DNA of 64,000 nt, taken from the NCBI RefSeq assembly GCF_001866075.3, contig NZ_CP063356.1:2904164-2968163 (forward strand). Direction: 5' to 3'. This DNA is from Anaerobacillus isosaccharinicus (lineage in GTDB: Bacteria; Bacillota; Bacilli; Bacillales; Anaerobacillaceae). Shown one piece after another: positions 9,173 to 19,075 of this stretch. Under the pieces are notes generated by a model. It saw nothing but the letters and a program-made list of their open reading frames with translations. It did not search any database and was not told the origin of the DNA. Numbering within the stretch: the first letter of the stretch is position 1; the number at the start of each line of letters is the position of its first letter. The position numbers were made by a program, and so were the translations under genes.

Positions 9173-10387
9173 TTGAAAATAGCCATTCAATTTGCCTGGA
9201 AAATCATTAAAGAAAAGCGCCATAGAGCATTTTTACTTGGAGGAAGCACAGCAGTCGCAGCCTTTTTATTATTTACTAGCTACTTTTTTATTCATTCGTT
9301 AAATGCTAGTTTGGTTGCTCTTGATGGCCGTTTAGGAGCGGATATCATCGTAGTTCCTAAAGGAATGGGTTCTTATGCGGGTGAAAATATCTTCTCTGGA
9401 GCAGTTAGTGAACTTTATTTAGACGAACGTCATGCCATGGAAAAAATATTAGCCATTGAAGATATTACCGAGTGGGCGCCACAACTGTTTCTGCAAACGA
9501 TATCAACATCTTGTTGTGGCACAATGGGGGACTTTCCCGTTGTTGCTTTTGACCCTGATCTCGATTTTACATTAAGTTCGTTTATGCCAGGTTCACAACA
9601 ATTAGGAGAAAATGAAATTGTTATTGGCGTGAATGCCGGTGGCGACCGTTTTTTATATCATTATAATGACGAATATATAAAAGAAAAAGTGATGCTATTT
9701 TTACAACCTTTTATTGTGAAAAATGCACTGTTTCCTACAGGTACAGGTGCTGATGAAACCATTTTTATGAGGTTAGATACAGCGAGAAAGCTAATCGAAA
9801 ATATAGATTCGTTACAACATATTTCTGCTACAGCTCTTTCTGCTATTTACATAAATACAACTCCTCATACAGAGCTTTTTGTGAAGCAACAACTAGAAAT
9901 GGAACTAGAAGGAATGGATGTCGTATTAGGAACAGGACTAAAAGAGCAGCTTAAACAACAGATGTTTCCTTTAAAGCTACTAAGCTACGTTATGATAGCG
10001 GTAGCTTTATTACTTAACCTTCTTCAAGTTGCAACGCTTTTTACAGCGTTAATTCGAGAGCGACAAAAGGAAATAGGGATCCTGTTTGCCTTGGGTGTCC
10101 TAAAGCGGCAAGTATACCAGCTCTTATTATGGGAAGCTGGAATTGTATCGTTTATTGGCAGTTTTGTGGGAGTACTTTTTTCGTTAAGTATTTTGTATGA
10201 TCGTCAAACGCTTTTGTATATGATTTTTCAGCTACCACTAAAATTTCCAGATTTTCAAACAACGTTTGTTATTAGTTTTATAACCATAACGATCATTACA
10301 TTTTGTACGATAATCGCTGCACTTTATCCAGTTCACTCCTTTTTTTCGAGAGAACCTTATGAGGTTATTAGAGAAGGTGAAAACTAA
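9173..10387 (+). CDS. FtsX/MacB-type ABC transporter permease
   Basis: The best start is TTG 9173 (MKIAIQFAWKIIKEKRHRAF), seven bases after AGGGGTG; GTG 9164 overlaps the ribosome site. Topology is FtsX-like: one N-terminal membrane segment (about 22-42), a large external domain (45-270), and three C-terminal segments. The external domain carries a conspicuous STSCCGTMGD stretch, so a vicinal cysteine pair faces the outside. The C-terminal REPYEVIREGEN tail is typical of this family. It pairs with the ATPase that overlaps it (TAATG). The substrate is unknown; the cysteine pair could bind metal or form a disulfide. Confidence 0.85.
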   Translation: MKIAIQFAWKIIKEKRHRAFLLGGSTAVAAFLLFTSYFFIHSLNASLVALDGRLGADIIVVPKGMGSYAGENIFSGAVSELYLDERHAMEKILAIEDITEWAPQLFLQTISTSCCGTMGDFPVVAFDPDLDFTLSSFMPGSQQLGENEIVIGVNAGGDRFLYHYNDEYIKEKVMLFLQPFIVKNALFPTGTGADETIFMRLDTARKLIENIDSLQHISATALSAIYINTTPHTELFVKQQLEMELEGMDVVLGTGLKEQLKQQMFPLKLLSYVMIAVALLLNLLQVATLFTALIRERQKEIGILFALGVLKRQVYQLLLWEAGIVSFIGSFVGVLFSLSILYDRQTLLYMIFQLPLKFPDFQTTFVISFITITIITFCTIIAALYPVHSFFSREPYEVIREGEN

Positions 10388-11061
10388 TGATATATTTTGA
10401 GGATGTAACGAAGAAGTACCAGTTAACAAGAAGTCGGTCGATTGTCGCTTTAAACAATGTAAGTATTGAGATACATAAAGGAGAGTTTATCTCGGTAATC
10501 GGCCCGTCAGGAAGTGGAAAATCAACATTTCTTGCATTAGCAAGCCTTCTAGATAAACAAACTAATGGGGAAGTTTATTTAAATGGGAATAGAACTTCTT
10601 TACTGAAGGACAAGGAACGAACGAATTTACGTTATGAATTATGTGGATATATCTTTCAATTTGCAAGTCTTACACCAGCTCTCCCAGTGATTGATAATAT
10701 CATGCTTCCGTTATTGTTAAGGGGGAAACCACGAAAAGACCTTGAAGAACAAGCATTGAAATTATTAGCCGACGTTGGATTAAAGGACGAATACGCCTAT
10801 CATCAACCTTATCAACTTAGTGGTGGTGAACAACGGCGTGTAGCAGTAGCTAGAGCATTATTAAAAAAGCCTAAAATTCTTTTTGCAGATGAACCAACGT
10901 CGGCTCTCGATGATGGCACAGCAAAAGATCTGATAAGGTTATTTCATAAGTTACATGATCAAGGAACAACGATCGTCATGGTGACCCATGATAAAGACCT
11001 TGCAAAAGAGGGGACAGGGGTGATAGAGATTAGGGATGGGAATGTAGAATGTAGAATGTAA
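10387..11061 (+). CDS. ABC transporter ATP-binding protein (MacB/LolD type)
   Basis: A 224-residue ATPase with Walker A GPSGSGKST, Q-loop region YIFQFASLTPALPV, signature LSGGEQRRVAVARAL and Walker [13 protein letters not shown]. The start overlaps the permease stop by one base. The last codons (NVECRM) and the stop are written in heptad repeat R3, so the original C-terminus was probably altered when the element arrived. It energises the upstream FtsX-type permease. Confidence 0.93.
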   Translation: MIYFEDVTKKYQLTRSRSIVALNNVSIEIHKGEFISVIGPSGSGKSTFLALASLLDKQTNGEVYLNGNRTSLLKDKERTNLRYELCGYIFQFASLTPALPVIDNIMLPLLLRGKPRKDLEEQALKLLADVGLKDEYAYHQPYQLSGGEQRRVAVARALLKKPKILFADEPTSALDDGTAKDLIRLFHKLHDQGTTIVMVTHDKDLAKEGTGVIEIRDGNVECRM

Positions 11062-11150
11062 AATGTAAAATGTAAAATTTTTTTGTGGGTAATGCTTTGA
11101 AGTGAGTGTAGAGTTTAGAGTGTAGAGTTGAGTGGGCAGCGCTTCGAAGT
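11040..11150. repeat. Heptad repeat R3 (two left-type arrays, no inverted arm)
   Basis: Five class A heptads (TGTAGAA/TGTAAAA) occupy 11040-11078. A spacer with TGCTTTGAAG follows, then about three and a half class B units (GTGTAGAG/GTTTAGAG) at 11104-11130 and GCGCTTCGAAG at 11139-11149. No inverted arm follows. It overlaps the end of the ABC ATPase gene and lies upstream of the valS promoter. The composite layout recurs, inverted, in R6. Confidence 0.8.
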
Positions 11151-11249
11151 TATTGAATTATGAAAGCGGATTATTTTAAATTTTAATTAGTGTTTGGTAT
11201 GAAAGTTTAAAAATGGGCAATACTTTTAGTAAAATTTTTCTTGCAACTA

Positions 11250-11279
11250 TTGACGAATTTTTACTAAACCATGTACACT
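11250..11279 (+). promoter_or_regulatory. Candidate SigA promoter of the valS T-box transcript
   Basis: TTGACG (11250-11255) and TACACT (11274-11279) with an 18-bp spacer, just upstream of the leader RNA. Confidence 0.6.
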
Positions 11280-11299
11280 GTTAATACATATTTTAAATA

Positions 11300-11652
11300 C
11301 GATATTGCTTTGAATGGGAAGAGTACATCTGTAATACCATCAGAGAGAAAAATCATTGTTAAAATGTTCGTGTAGTTTTACCGGAGATTTAAACAATTGC
11401 TGAGAGATTTTTCAGGAGCTAAAGATGGAAGGTCGCCCAGGAGCTGCATAGTTGAAAGAAGAGTTGTGACATATGTAGGCACTTACGCTTTTGGTAATGT
11501 CTAGCTTCAGTGCCCAGCCAGTAGACTATGCCGGTTTAATAACCGTTACATGAATGAAGTGTGTCTTCGACTAGTTTTTTTGACGATGGCAAACAAAGGT
11601 GGTACCGCGAATATACTCTCTTCGTCCTTTGAGGATGGAGGGAGTTTTTTAT
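11300..11652 (+). promoter_or_regulatory. T-box riboswitch leader (valyl-tRNA responsive)
   Basis: The T-box bulge sequence AAAGGTGGTACCGCG is at 11595-11609. It is followed by the terminator ACTCTCTTCGTCC / GGATGGAGGGAGT plus T run (11614-11652). Upstream elements include GAAGAGTAC near 11318 and CAGAGAGAA near 11340, as in Stem I of T-boxes. A GTC at 11432-11434 is a candidate specifier codon, although I did not fold Stem I. Uncharged tRNA-Val would stabilise the antiterminator and allow valS transcription. The 5' boundary is approximate. Confidence 0.9.
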
Positions 11653-11655
11653 TTT

Positions 11656-11745
11656 AATGTAGAATGTAAAATGCGAAATTTAGAATTATCTTTTGTAAAG
11701 CTACGAAGCAAAGGCTTTATCATTTTACATTCTACATTTTACATT
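11656..11745. repeat. Heptad-armed palindromic element R4 (T-box to valS)
   Basis: The left arm 11656-11686 (TGTAGAA, TGTAAAA, TGCGAAA, TTTAGAA), the centre GCTACGAAGC (11700-11709, the reverse complement of the R1 centre) and the right arm 11721-11745 (TTTTACA, TTCTACA, TTTTACA). It lies between the T-box terminator and the valS ribosome site, so it is in the 5' untranslated region of every full-length valS mRNA. Confidence 0.85.
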
Positions 11746-11769
11746 GCACTTAAAGGGAGGAAATAAGAG

Positions 11770-14412
11770 ATGGCTAATCAAGAGATATCAATGCCAACAA
11801 AGTATGATCCACAAAGTACGGAAGCGAAATGGTATTCGTACTGGCTCGATGGAAAGTTTTTTGAAGCAAAAGGGGAGGAAGACAAGAAGCCTTATACAAT
11901 TGTGATTCCACCACCAAACGTAACAGGGAAGCTTCACTTAGGTCATGCATGGGATACGACATTACAAGACATTCTAATTCGTACAAAAAGAATGCAAGGC
12001 TACGACGCGTTATGGTTACCTGGGATGGACCATGCAGGAATAGCGACGCAAGCAAAAGTAGAAGGAAAGCTTCGTGAAGAAGGATTAAGTCGTTATGACT
12101 TAGGCCGTGAGAAGTTTCTGGAGAAATCATGGGAATGGAAGGGTGAGTATGCTGATTTTATCCGTAATCAGTGGTCAAAGCTTGGTCTTTCTCTAGATTA
12201 CTCTCGTGAGCGTTTCACCCTTGATGAGGGCCTTTCTAAAGCGGTTCGTGAGGTATTCGTTAAGTTATATGAAAAAGGGCTGATTTACCGTGGTGAGTAC
12301 ATTATTAACTGGGACCCACAAACGAAAACAGCGCTATCAGACATTGAAGTAATTTATAAGGATGTTCAAGGTGGCTTCTACCATATGAAGTATCCGCTCG
12401 TAGACGGCAGTGGCGACATTGAAGTTGCTACAACTCGCCCTGAGACGATGCTAGGTGATACGGCAGTTGCTGTTCACCCTGAAGATGATCGTTATAAGCA
12501 CTTAATCGGCAAAAAAGTAAAGTTACCAATCGTTGGTCGTGAAATTGAAATCGTTGCAGATGACTATGTTGATATGGAATTTGGTTCAGGTGCGGTAAAA
12601 ATTACACCTGCTCACGATCCTAATGATTTTGAGATTGGAAACAGACATAATCTTGAGCGAGTTCTTGTGATGGATGAGTCAGGAAAGATGAACGAAAATG
12701 CTGGAAAGTACCAAGGCATGGACCGTTTTGAGTGCCGTAAGCAAATTGTTAAAGATTTACAAGATGAAGGCATTTTGTTCAAAATTGAAGAGCATATGCA
12801 TTCGGTTGGTCACTCTGAGCGAAGTGGTGCAGTTGTTGAACCGTATCTTTCAACGCAATGGTTCGTTAAAATGGGGCCACTTGCAGAAGAAGCCATCAAA
12901 CTTCAACAAAAAGAAGACAAGGTTAACTTTGTTCCTGAACGCTTTGAAAAAACGTACTTACATTGGATCGAGAACATTCGTGACTGGTGTATTTCTCGTC
13001 AATTGTGGTGGGGCCACCGTATTCCAGCTTGGTACCATAACGAAACAGGTGAAATCCATGTAGGTCATGAACAACCAAAAGACATTGAGAACTGGACGCA
13101 AGACGAAGATGTACTTGACACATGGTTCTCATCAGCATTATGGCCGTTTTCAACAATGGGTTGGCCTGATGAAAACTCAGCAGACTTCAAACGTTATTAT
13201 TCAACGGACGTTTTAGTAACAGGATATGACATCATCTATTTCTGGGTAGCTCGAATGATTTTCCAAGGTTTAGAATTTACGGGTGAACGTCCATTTAAAG
13301 ATGTACTAATTCATGGCTTAGTTCGTGATTCTGAGGGCCGTAAAATGAGTAAGTCGTTAGGGAATGGTGTTGACCCAATGGATGTTATCGACAAATATGG
13401 CGCAGATGCGCTACGTTTCTTCCTTTCAACTGGAAGTTCCCCGGGAAATGATTTACGCTTCTACTGGGAAAAAGTCGAATCAACATGGAATTTCGGGAAT
13501 AAGATCTGGAATGCATCACGCTTTGCATTAATGAACATGGAAGGCTTAACTTATGATGAGATAGATCTTTCTGGTAAAAAATCGATTGCGGATCAATGGA
13601 TATTAACTCGACTTCAAGAAACAATTGATGACGTTACTCGTTTAATTGACAGCTATGAGTTTGGTGAAGTAGGACGTCTTCTTTATAACTTTATTTGGGA
13701 TGACTTCTGTGATTGGTATATTGAAATGGCTAAGTTACCGTTATATGGTGAAGACGAAGAAGCAAAGAAAATGACGCGTTCGATCTTAGCGCATGTTCTT
13801 GATCAAACGATGAAGCTTTTACATCCATTTATGCCATTTATTACAGAGGAAATCTGGCAGCATCTACCGCACCAAGGCGAATCAATTACAGTCGCTCCTT
13901 GGCCAGTGAAAGAAGATGCACTAGTGTTCCCTGAAGCAACGAAAAAAATGAACCTTTTAAAGGAAATCATTCGTTCTGTACGTAATACACGAGCAGAATT
14001 AAATGTACCGATGAGTAAAAAGATTGAACTTCTAATCAAAGCGAAAGATAGTACAATTTTAAGTAATCTTGAAGAAGGACGTAGCTATTTAGAGAAGTTC
14101 TGTAACCCAGAACAATTGATGATTGCAACAGACCTTCAAGCTCCTGAAAAATCAATGTCAACAATTCTTACAGGTGTTGATCTTTATTTACCACTTGCAG
14201 GACTTTTAGACATCGATGCTGAGATCACTCGCTTAGAAAAGGAAGTAAAGCGACTTGATAGCGAAGTAGAACGTGTGCAAAAGAAACTAGGAAACCAAGG
14301 TTTCGTAGCTAAAGCACCGGCAGCTGTAATCGAGGAAGAAAAAGCGAAAGAACAAGATTATTTAGAAAAACGTTCAACAGTTCTAGCAAGAATCGAAGAA
14401 CTAAAAGCTTAG
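11770..14412 (+). CDS. valS: Valyl-tRNA synthetase
   Basis: Class I synthetase that charges tRNA-Val in the cytoplasm; 880 residues, typical of Bacillus. The HIGH motif is in [15 protein letters not shown] (about residue 50). The CP1 editing domain is intact ([15 protein letters not shown]). The KMSKS loop reads [14 protein letters not shown] at about residue 525. The C-terminal 70 residues are the expected coiled coil that contacts tRNA. AAGGGAGG precedes the start. Expression is controlled by the T-box leader upstream. Confidence 0.99.
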   Translation: MANQEISMPTKYDPQSTEAKWYSYWLDGKFFEAKGEEDKKPYTIVIPPPNVTGKLHLGHAWDTTLQDILIRTKRMQGYDALWLPGMDHAGIATQAKVEGKLREEGLSRYDLGREKFLEKSWEWKGEYADFIRNQWSKLGLSLDYSRERFTLDEGLSKAVREVFVKLYEKGLIYRGEYIINWDPQTKTALSDIEVIYKDVQGGFYHMKYPLVDGSGDIEVATTRPETMLGDTAVAVHPEDDRYKHLIGKKVKLPIVGREIEIVADDYVDMEFGSGAVKITPAHDPNDFEIGNRHNLERVLVMDESGKMNENAGKYQGMDRFECRKQIVKDLQDEGILFKIEEHMHSVGHSERSGAVVEPYLSTQWFVKMGPLAEEAIKLQQKEDKVNFVPERFEKTYLHWIENIRDWCISRQLWWGHRIPAWYHNETGEIHVGHEQPKDIENWTQDEDVLDTWFSSALWPFSTMGWPDENSADFKRYYSTDVLVTGYDIIYFWVARMIFQGLEFTGERPFKDVLIHGLVRDSEGRKMSKSLGNGVDPMDVIDKYGADALRFFLSTGSSPGNDLRFYWEKVESTWNFGNKIWNASRFALMNMEGLTYDEIDLSGKKSIADQWILTRLQETIDDVTRLIDSYEFGEVGRLLYNFIWDDFCDWYIEMAKLPLYGEDEEAKKMTRSILAHVLDQTMKLLHPFMPFITEEIWQHLPHQGESITVAPWPVKEDALVFPEATKKMNLLKEIIRSVRNTRAELNVPMSKKIELLIKAKDSTILSNLEEGRSYLEKFCNPEQLMIATDLQAPEKSMSTILTGVDLYLPLAGLLDIDAEITRLEKEVKRLDSEVERVQKKLGNQGFVAKAPAAVIEEEKAKEQDYLEKRSTVLARIEELKA

Positions 14413-14421
14413 TAAATAATA

Positions 14422-14467
14422 GAAACCGTCAAAGTACTAGTATTTTTAGTACATGACGGTTTTTTGT
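14422..14467 (+). terminator. Terminator of valS
   Basis: AACCGTCA / TGACGGTT stem with an inner AGTACTA / TAGTAC pairing, followed by six T. Confidence 0.88.
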
Positions 14468-14470
14468 TTG

Positions 14471-14794
14471 CTATTTAGGTGTTTCCTTAAATGATATCTC
14501 TTTAAACTGGTTAGTCTTTTTATCAAATTTTACGTCAACGAACACTCCGAACTCTTTTTCACCGTGACGAAGCCAAAGCTTAAATTTCTCTACCGCAATT
14601 GTGTCGTCTTGATCTTCTCTACCAATATGGAGGTAGTCTACGACATCTGCATAGGGGTATTTTTTAATTGTTTCTGTTACGGTAATTGTTCCCCATTTTG
14701 CATAAGCTGGAGCTTCTTTTTCAGCTATTGTTTGCCCTACGAACATTCCTTGAAAAAATATGAACAATAGTGTAAACAAGATTATTTTCCTCAT
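14471..14794 (-). CDS. Secreted DUF3889-family protein (YqzG-like)
   Basis: 107 residues from the ATG that follows AAAAGGA by ten bases (MRKIILFTLLF); a GTG three codons further upstream overlaps the ribosome site. A signal peptide with a hydrophobic core ends near residue 25 (GQTIA). The mature part contains AYAKWGTITVTETIKKYP, DYLHIGRED and EFGVFVDVKFDKKT, the pattern of DUF3889 proteins such as B. subtilis YqzG. The function is unknown. It is monocistronic and convergent with valS. Confidence 0.78.
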   Translation of the reverse strand: MRKIILFTLLFIFFQGMFVGQTIAEKEAPAYAKWGTITVTETIKKYPYADVVDYLHIGREDQDDTIAVEKFKLWLRHGEKEFGVFVDVKFDKKTNQFKEISFKETPK

Positions 14795-14994
14795 TTTCCA
14801 CACATCCTTTTAAGAGTTAGTATGTGCAGCAGCGTGAATTATTTTCAAAAATTATTACAAAACACTCAAAATGAAAAATTGTTGCCTAATTAGTATTTGA
14901 ATACTATTATTGGAATTATGGAATTGAGTGTAAGAAGAAATGGAAAGAACTTCTTTAAATTGAGAAATGGATATTTAAGCGGAGATGAATGTAG

Positions 14995-16326
14995 TTGTTA
15001 AAAACAATGAAAGAAGCTGAAGATTTAATCTATAAATCGTATTTGAGAGCGATAAACAACATTATCGAGACTGACGACGCTCTCGTAAAAAAGCCTAACC
15101 TTACGAGGGAACTGTTAAATTTATTGAACGATCCAGATAACGGACAAAAATTTATTCTAGTAACAGGAAGTAAAGGCAAAGGATCGACGGCTAGATGTAT
15201 TTCGTCGTTACTTGGCTATCTTGGCTTTAAAGTGGGTTTGTTTACTTCGCCCCATTTAGTTAATTTCAATGAGAGAATTAGAATTAATGGAGTAGCCATT
15301 TCTGATCAAGATTTTATTAGATTAAGCAATAAGGTTGTAGAGCCGTTTCATAAAATAGAAAAAAGACTTTCATCAAGTGAATACCAAGGGCCGATTGGGA
15401 TTTCTTTAGCTATTGCAGCGATGTACTTTAAAGAAAATAAAACAGATATCAACGTTATTGAATGTGGTCGTGGCGGAAAATTTGATGATACAAATATCTT
15501 GAACAATGAATGGGCAGTTATTACACCTATTATGGAGGAGCACATTACCCAACTCGGTCCGACAATAGATGATATTATCTCACATAAACTAGGGATCATC
15601 AAACCCGCGACAAAGTATGTTTATATTAGTAAACAAGATGAACTTCTGAATATTAAAGCCGAAATAAAAATGAACAATGCTAGCTATTATGGAGAAGATT
15701 TTCGTTCATCAAATGTAGAAGTACGTTCTGATGGTACTTTGTTTGATGTTAAAACAAAAAAATGGACATACGCTCACATAAAGTTACCTCTATTAGGAGG
15801 TTTTCATGCAATTAACGTTGCTACAGCTATTCAAGTTTGCGAGGATTTCAATCAAAAGCCAATTAACAATCAGACCGTAAACCGATGCTTTAGTTCTTTA
15901 AATTGGCCAGGCAGGTGTGAAATCATTGATTACAATCCAACGGTAATTATTGATGGGGCAATTAACGAAAAAACCGCCAAATATGTTCAGGAATTGCTCG
16001 ATCATTTTAAGGGGAAAACAATTGTTTCGATTGTTGGTGTACCTGCCAATAAAGATTACAAGGGTGTCATAAAAGTTGTTAGTCAATTTTCGAAAAAGGT
16101 AATTATTACGAAGCCCGATATTTCCCATTTAATCTTCCCTACAGATGCAAAGGAATTTGCTGAATCGCTTCTAATAGAGGCTAATGAAACAGACCTACTA
16201 GCAGAAGCAGTTCAACTTGCAAAAGCACAACAAAGTGTAGATGTGATCTTAATTGTCGGTACCCAAACTTTAATTGCCAATGCAAAACGTATTTGGGGCC
16301 AAACATTACTTGATATAGGGTTGTAG
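14995..16326 (+). CDS. Divergent FolC-like Mur ligase family protein
   Basis: 443 residues from TTG 14995, eight bases after GGAGATG. It has the Mur-ligase/FolC architecture: ATP loop VTGSKGKGSTARC (the usual FolC form is GTNGKGST), TSPHLVNFNERIRING, and a Mur central domain. Where FolC has DGAHNP it has DGAINEKTA, so the usual His and Asn-Pro are missing. It sits directly upstream of a standard folC and is clearly a paralogue, not a copy. It may ligate a different acceptor or be regulatory. FolC activity should not be assumed. Confidence 0.75.
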   Translation: MLKTMKEAEDLIYKSYLRAINNIIETDDALVKKPNLTRELLNLLNDPDNGQKFILVTGSKGKGSTARCISSLLGYLGFKVGLFTSPHLVNFNERIRINGVAISDQDFIRLSNKVVEPFHKIEKRLSSSEYQGPIGISLAIAAMYFKENKTDINVIECGRGGKFDDTNILNNEWAVITPIMEEHITQLGPTIDDIISHKLGIIKPATKYVYISKQDELLNIKAEIKMNNASYYGEDFRSSNVEVRSDGTLFDVKTKKWTYAHIKLPLLGGFHAINVATAIQVCEDFNQKPINNQTVNRCFSSLNWPGRCEIIDYNPTVIIDGAINEKTAKYVQELLDHFKGKTIVSIVGVPANKDYKGVIKVVSQFSKKVIITKPDISHLIFPTDAKEFAESLLIEANETDLLAEAVQLAKAQQSVDVILIVGTQTLIANAKRIWGQTLLDIGL

Positions 16327-16358
16327 ACATTATTAATAGTAAAAAGGAGCTCTTATTA

Positions 16359-17624
16359 ATGATTTCTTATGAAGAAGCATGTGATATCGTTTTGTCGGCG
16401 AGTAAATTTGGTGTTTGTTTAGGCTTAGAGCGGATGGAAATGATGCTAGCTGAGCTTGGCAACCCACAGCAACAAATTCCTGCCATCCATTTAGCAGGTA
16501 CAAATGGAAAAGGTTCAACGTTAACGTATTTATCCTCCATTTTCCAAGAAGCAGGATATACGGTTGGTACATTTACATCGCCAGCAATTAACAAAATTAA
16601 CGATAAAGTAAAAGTAAACGGTGTTGAAATTCCAGACGAAAATTTTGCATCAATTATTGAGCATTTTAAACCAATCATTGAAAAAATGAGTCGGACAAGC
16701 GTTGGCTCGCCAACTGAATTTGAATTAATGACGGCAGTAGCCTTTCAATATTTTGCTACGCAAAAACCGGATATTGTTTTAATTGAAACTGGTCTAGGAG
16801 GGCGTCTTGATTCAACAAATGTGATTAAGCCACTTGTTTCAATCATAACAAATATCGGCCATGACCATATGGATCTTCTTGGAAACACTATTCGTGAGGT
16901 TGCCGGGGAAAAAGCAGGAATTATTAAAGAAAGTGTACCTGTAATCTCGGGATGTAAGCAAGAAGAGTCCATTGATGTGATGAAGAAGCAATCTGAGCTG
17001 TTATCATCCCGATTATTTCAGTTAGGCACGGATTTTTATTGTGAACATAATGGAGGGACATTTAGCTTCATTGGGGGGGGAAATCATTTTGTAGATTTAA
17101 AGACAGGTATGACAGGCAGCCATCAACAAGAAAATGCTTCCCTAGCTTTAATGGCGATCCAATGCTTGCCTAACTTTTCAATTTCAGAAAGTGCCATCCG
17201 CCAGGGGCTAATGAAAGCAAAAATTGCGAATCGAATCGAAATTGTTCAAGACAATCCAACGATTATCTTTGATGGTGGCCATAACCCAGAAGGAATGGAA
17301 GCTTTAGCTAGTACATTAGCAACGTTCTATTCTAATAGAGAAATTCGTATTCTATTTTGTGCAATGAAAGATAAGGATATTAATGGGATGCTACAACCTT
17401 TAAAGGACGTAGCAACTGAAATTATTCTGACAAGCTTTCCTTATGACCGAGTCATGGATCCACAAGTGGTGTTTGAGACATTTCCACTTTCTCAAAGTAG
17501 AGTTATTGTGGATTGCAGTGAGGCGTATCGTTATATTGAGGGAAAATCAAAACCAGATTCTGTTTTTGTAGTAACGGGATCTTTATATTTTTTAAATCAC
17601 ATTCGAAACGTATTGAAAAAATAG
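16359..17624 (+). CDS. folC: Folylpolyglutamate synthase / dihydrofolate synthase
   Basis: FolC adds glutamate to dihydropteroate and then to reduced folates, using ATP. The 421 residues show LAGTNGKGSTLTYL, TSPAINKINDKVKVNG, ETGLGGRLDSTNV, NIGHDHMDLLG and DGGHNPEGMEAL, all normal for the family. AAAAAGGAGC precedes the ATG. In B. subtilis folC also follows valS, so this is the orthologue and the divergent gene just upstream is the addition. Confidence 0.97.
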   Translation: MISYEEACDIVLSASKFGVCLGLERMEMMLAELGNPQQQIPAIHLAGTNGKGSTLTYLSSIFQEAGYTVGTFTSPAINKINDKVKVNGVEIPDENFASIIEHFKPIIEKMSRTSVGSPTEFELMTAVAFQYFATQKPDIVLIETGLGGRLDSTNVIKPLVSIITNIGHDHMDLLGNTIREVAGEKAGIIKESVPVISGCKQEESIDVMKKQSELLSSRLFQLGTDFYCEHNGGTFSFIGGGNHFVDLKTGMTGSHQQENASLALMAIQCLPNFSISESAIRQGLMKAKIANRIEIVQDNPTIIFDGGHNPEGMEALASTLATFYSNREIRILFCAMKDKDINGMLQPLKDVATEIILTSFPYDRVMDPQVVFETFPLSQSRVIVDCSEAYRYIEGKSKPDSVFVVTGSLYFLNHIRNVLKK

Positions 17625-17716
17625 GAAATATTTCCTCAACTAGTAAATAGTGTTCATTACTAAAACCATATTATCATGTAAACTAAATGTAATCATTTCT
17701 TAATAGAGGTATAACA

Positions 17717-18886
17717 ATGAAGAAAAATATGCTCGTATCCATGGTTTTAGTTTTTTGCTCAACCTTATTTCTATTAACCTTCTTAGCTGGAGGGTTATAT
17801 GTATTTGACATGTTGGCTAGAAAAAGCAGTGTTGAAGCCACTAGTATAAGTACTCAACGAATTTCTGAAAATCACACGACATTTAAAGAGATAAGTAGAT
17901 TAAAAGAAGAGAACATCACTGTTTTTTTTCAACTAAAAGAACAACCAATAGAAGAACCAATTACGATTGCTTTTGCAGGCGATGTGATGATGGATGGTTC
18001 GATTGAAAGAGTAATGAACAAACACGGTTACAATTACCCGTTTTTACAAGTAAAAAAAGAACTGGAAAAAGTAGACTATGCCATAGTAAATCTAGAAACA
18101 GCCGTTACAAAAAGAGGAACTCCATACAGTAAGCAATATAACTTCCGAACTGGCCCACAGTCTTTAAAGGCCTTAAAAGACGCTGGCTTTCAAATGGTTT
18201 CTTTGGCAAATAACCACACGATGGATTTTGGAGAAGAAGGTTTAGTTGATACGATTGATTACTTAAACGAGATTGGTCTTGCCCATGTTGGTGCAGGACG
18301 GAATAGTGAAGAGGCCTATGCAGAAGAAATTATTGAAATTAAAGGCAAAAAAATTGCCATTCTAGGATTTTCAAGAGTTTTACCAACTGGCACTTGGTAT
18401 GCGACTCCTTCTAAGCCAGGTATTGCAAGTGGCTATCAGGTCGACAGAATGCTAAAGATTATTGAGAGAGTAAGAGAAGAGGTCGACTATTTATTCGTGT
18501 TTATGCACTGGGGAATAGAAAGACAACAAATCCCAGAGCCATATCAGTTCAAAGATGCACGTGCCATGATCGATGCTGGGGCAGACGGAATTATCGGGGC
18601 ACACCCCCATGTGATTCAAGGGTTAGATTTCTATAAAGGTAAGCCGATTGCCTATTCTCTAGGAAACTTCCTTTTTCCCGATTATGTTAGCGGACTAACC
18701 GCTGAGTCCTGTGTGCTAACTTTGATAATCGATGGGAATGATATTAAAATGCAGTACACACCGTATCAAATTACGGGGAATCAGGTGGCGGCTTTAGATC
18801 ATGAAACGATAGAAAAACGGCTAATAGCCCTTAAAAGTCTGTCTTATAATGTTAAAAGAGATGGATCCTTATTTATTAACCCATAG
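17717..18886 (+). CDS. CapA family metallophosphatase-like membrane-anchored protein
   Basis: 389 residues with an N-terminal membrane anchor (about 8-32) and an extracellular domain of the CapA/PgsA (PGA_cap) family. Metal-site motifs visible are FAGDVMMDGSIE, SLANNHTMDFGEEG, FMHWGIERQ and IGAHPHVIQG. CapA proteins act in poly-gamma-glutamate synthesis or export, but no capBC/pgsBC genes are nearby, so this may be a stand-alone member with another cell-surface role. Its stop is followed by a strong terminator. Confidence 0.88.
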   Translation: MKKNMLVSMVLVFCSTLFLLTFLAGGLYVFDMLARKSSVEATSISTQRISENHTTFKEISRLKEENITVFFQLKEQPIEEPITIAFAGDVMMDGSIERVMNKHGYNYPFLQVKKELEKVDYAIVNLETAVTKRGTPYSKQYNFRTGPQSLKALKDAGFQMVSLANNHTMDFGEEGLVDTIDYLNEIGLAHVGAGRNSEEAYAEEIIEIKGKKIAILGFSRVLPTGTWYATPSKPGIASGYQVDRMLKIIERVREEVDYLFVFMHWGIERQQIPEPYQFKDARAMIDAGADGIIGAHPHVIQGLDFYKGKPIAYSLGNFLFPDYVSGLTAESCVLTLIIDGNDIKMQYTPYQITGNQVAALDHETIEKRLIALKSLSYNVKRDGSLFINP

Positions 18887-18896
18887 TAAGAAACTT

Positions 18897-18936
18897 AAAG
18901 CACCAATGTTGGTAAGACCCAACGCTGGTGCTTTTC
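18897..18936 (+). terminator. Terminator of the capA-like gene
   Basis: AAAGCACCA..GTTGG / CCAAC..TGGTGCTTT hairpin ending in T residues. Confidence 0.88.
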
Positions 18937-19075
18937 ACTTTTTTTCAAAAAAATGAATAAATGGACCCTATTAATTTTTATTCAATGCGATAGAATTGAT
19001 AAATGTATATTTGTGTCAAATTTAAGGGGAAAAAGTATATTTTTGTAGAATTTTTAGTTGGTAGGGGGTGCACAA

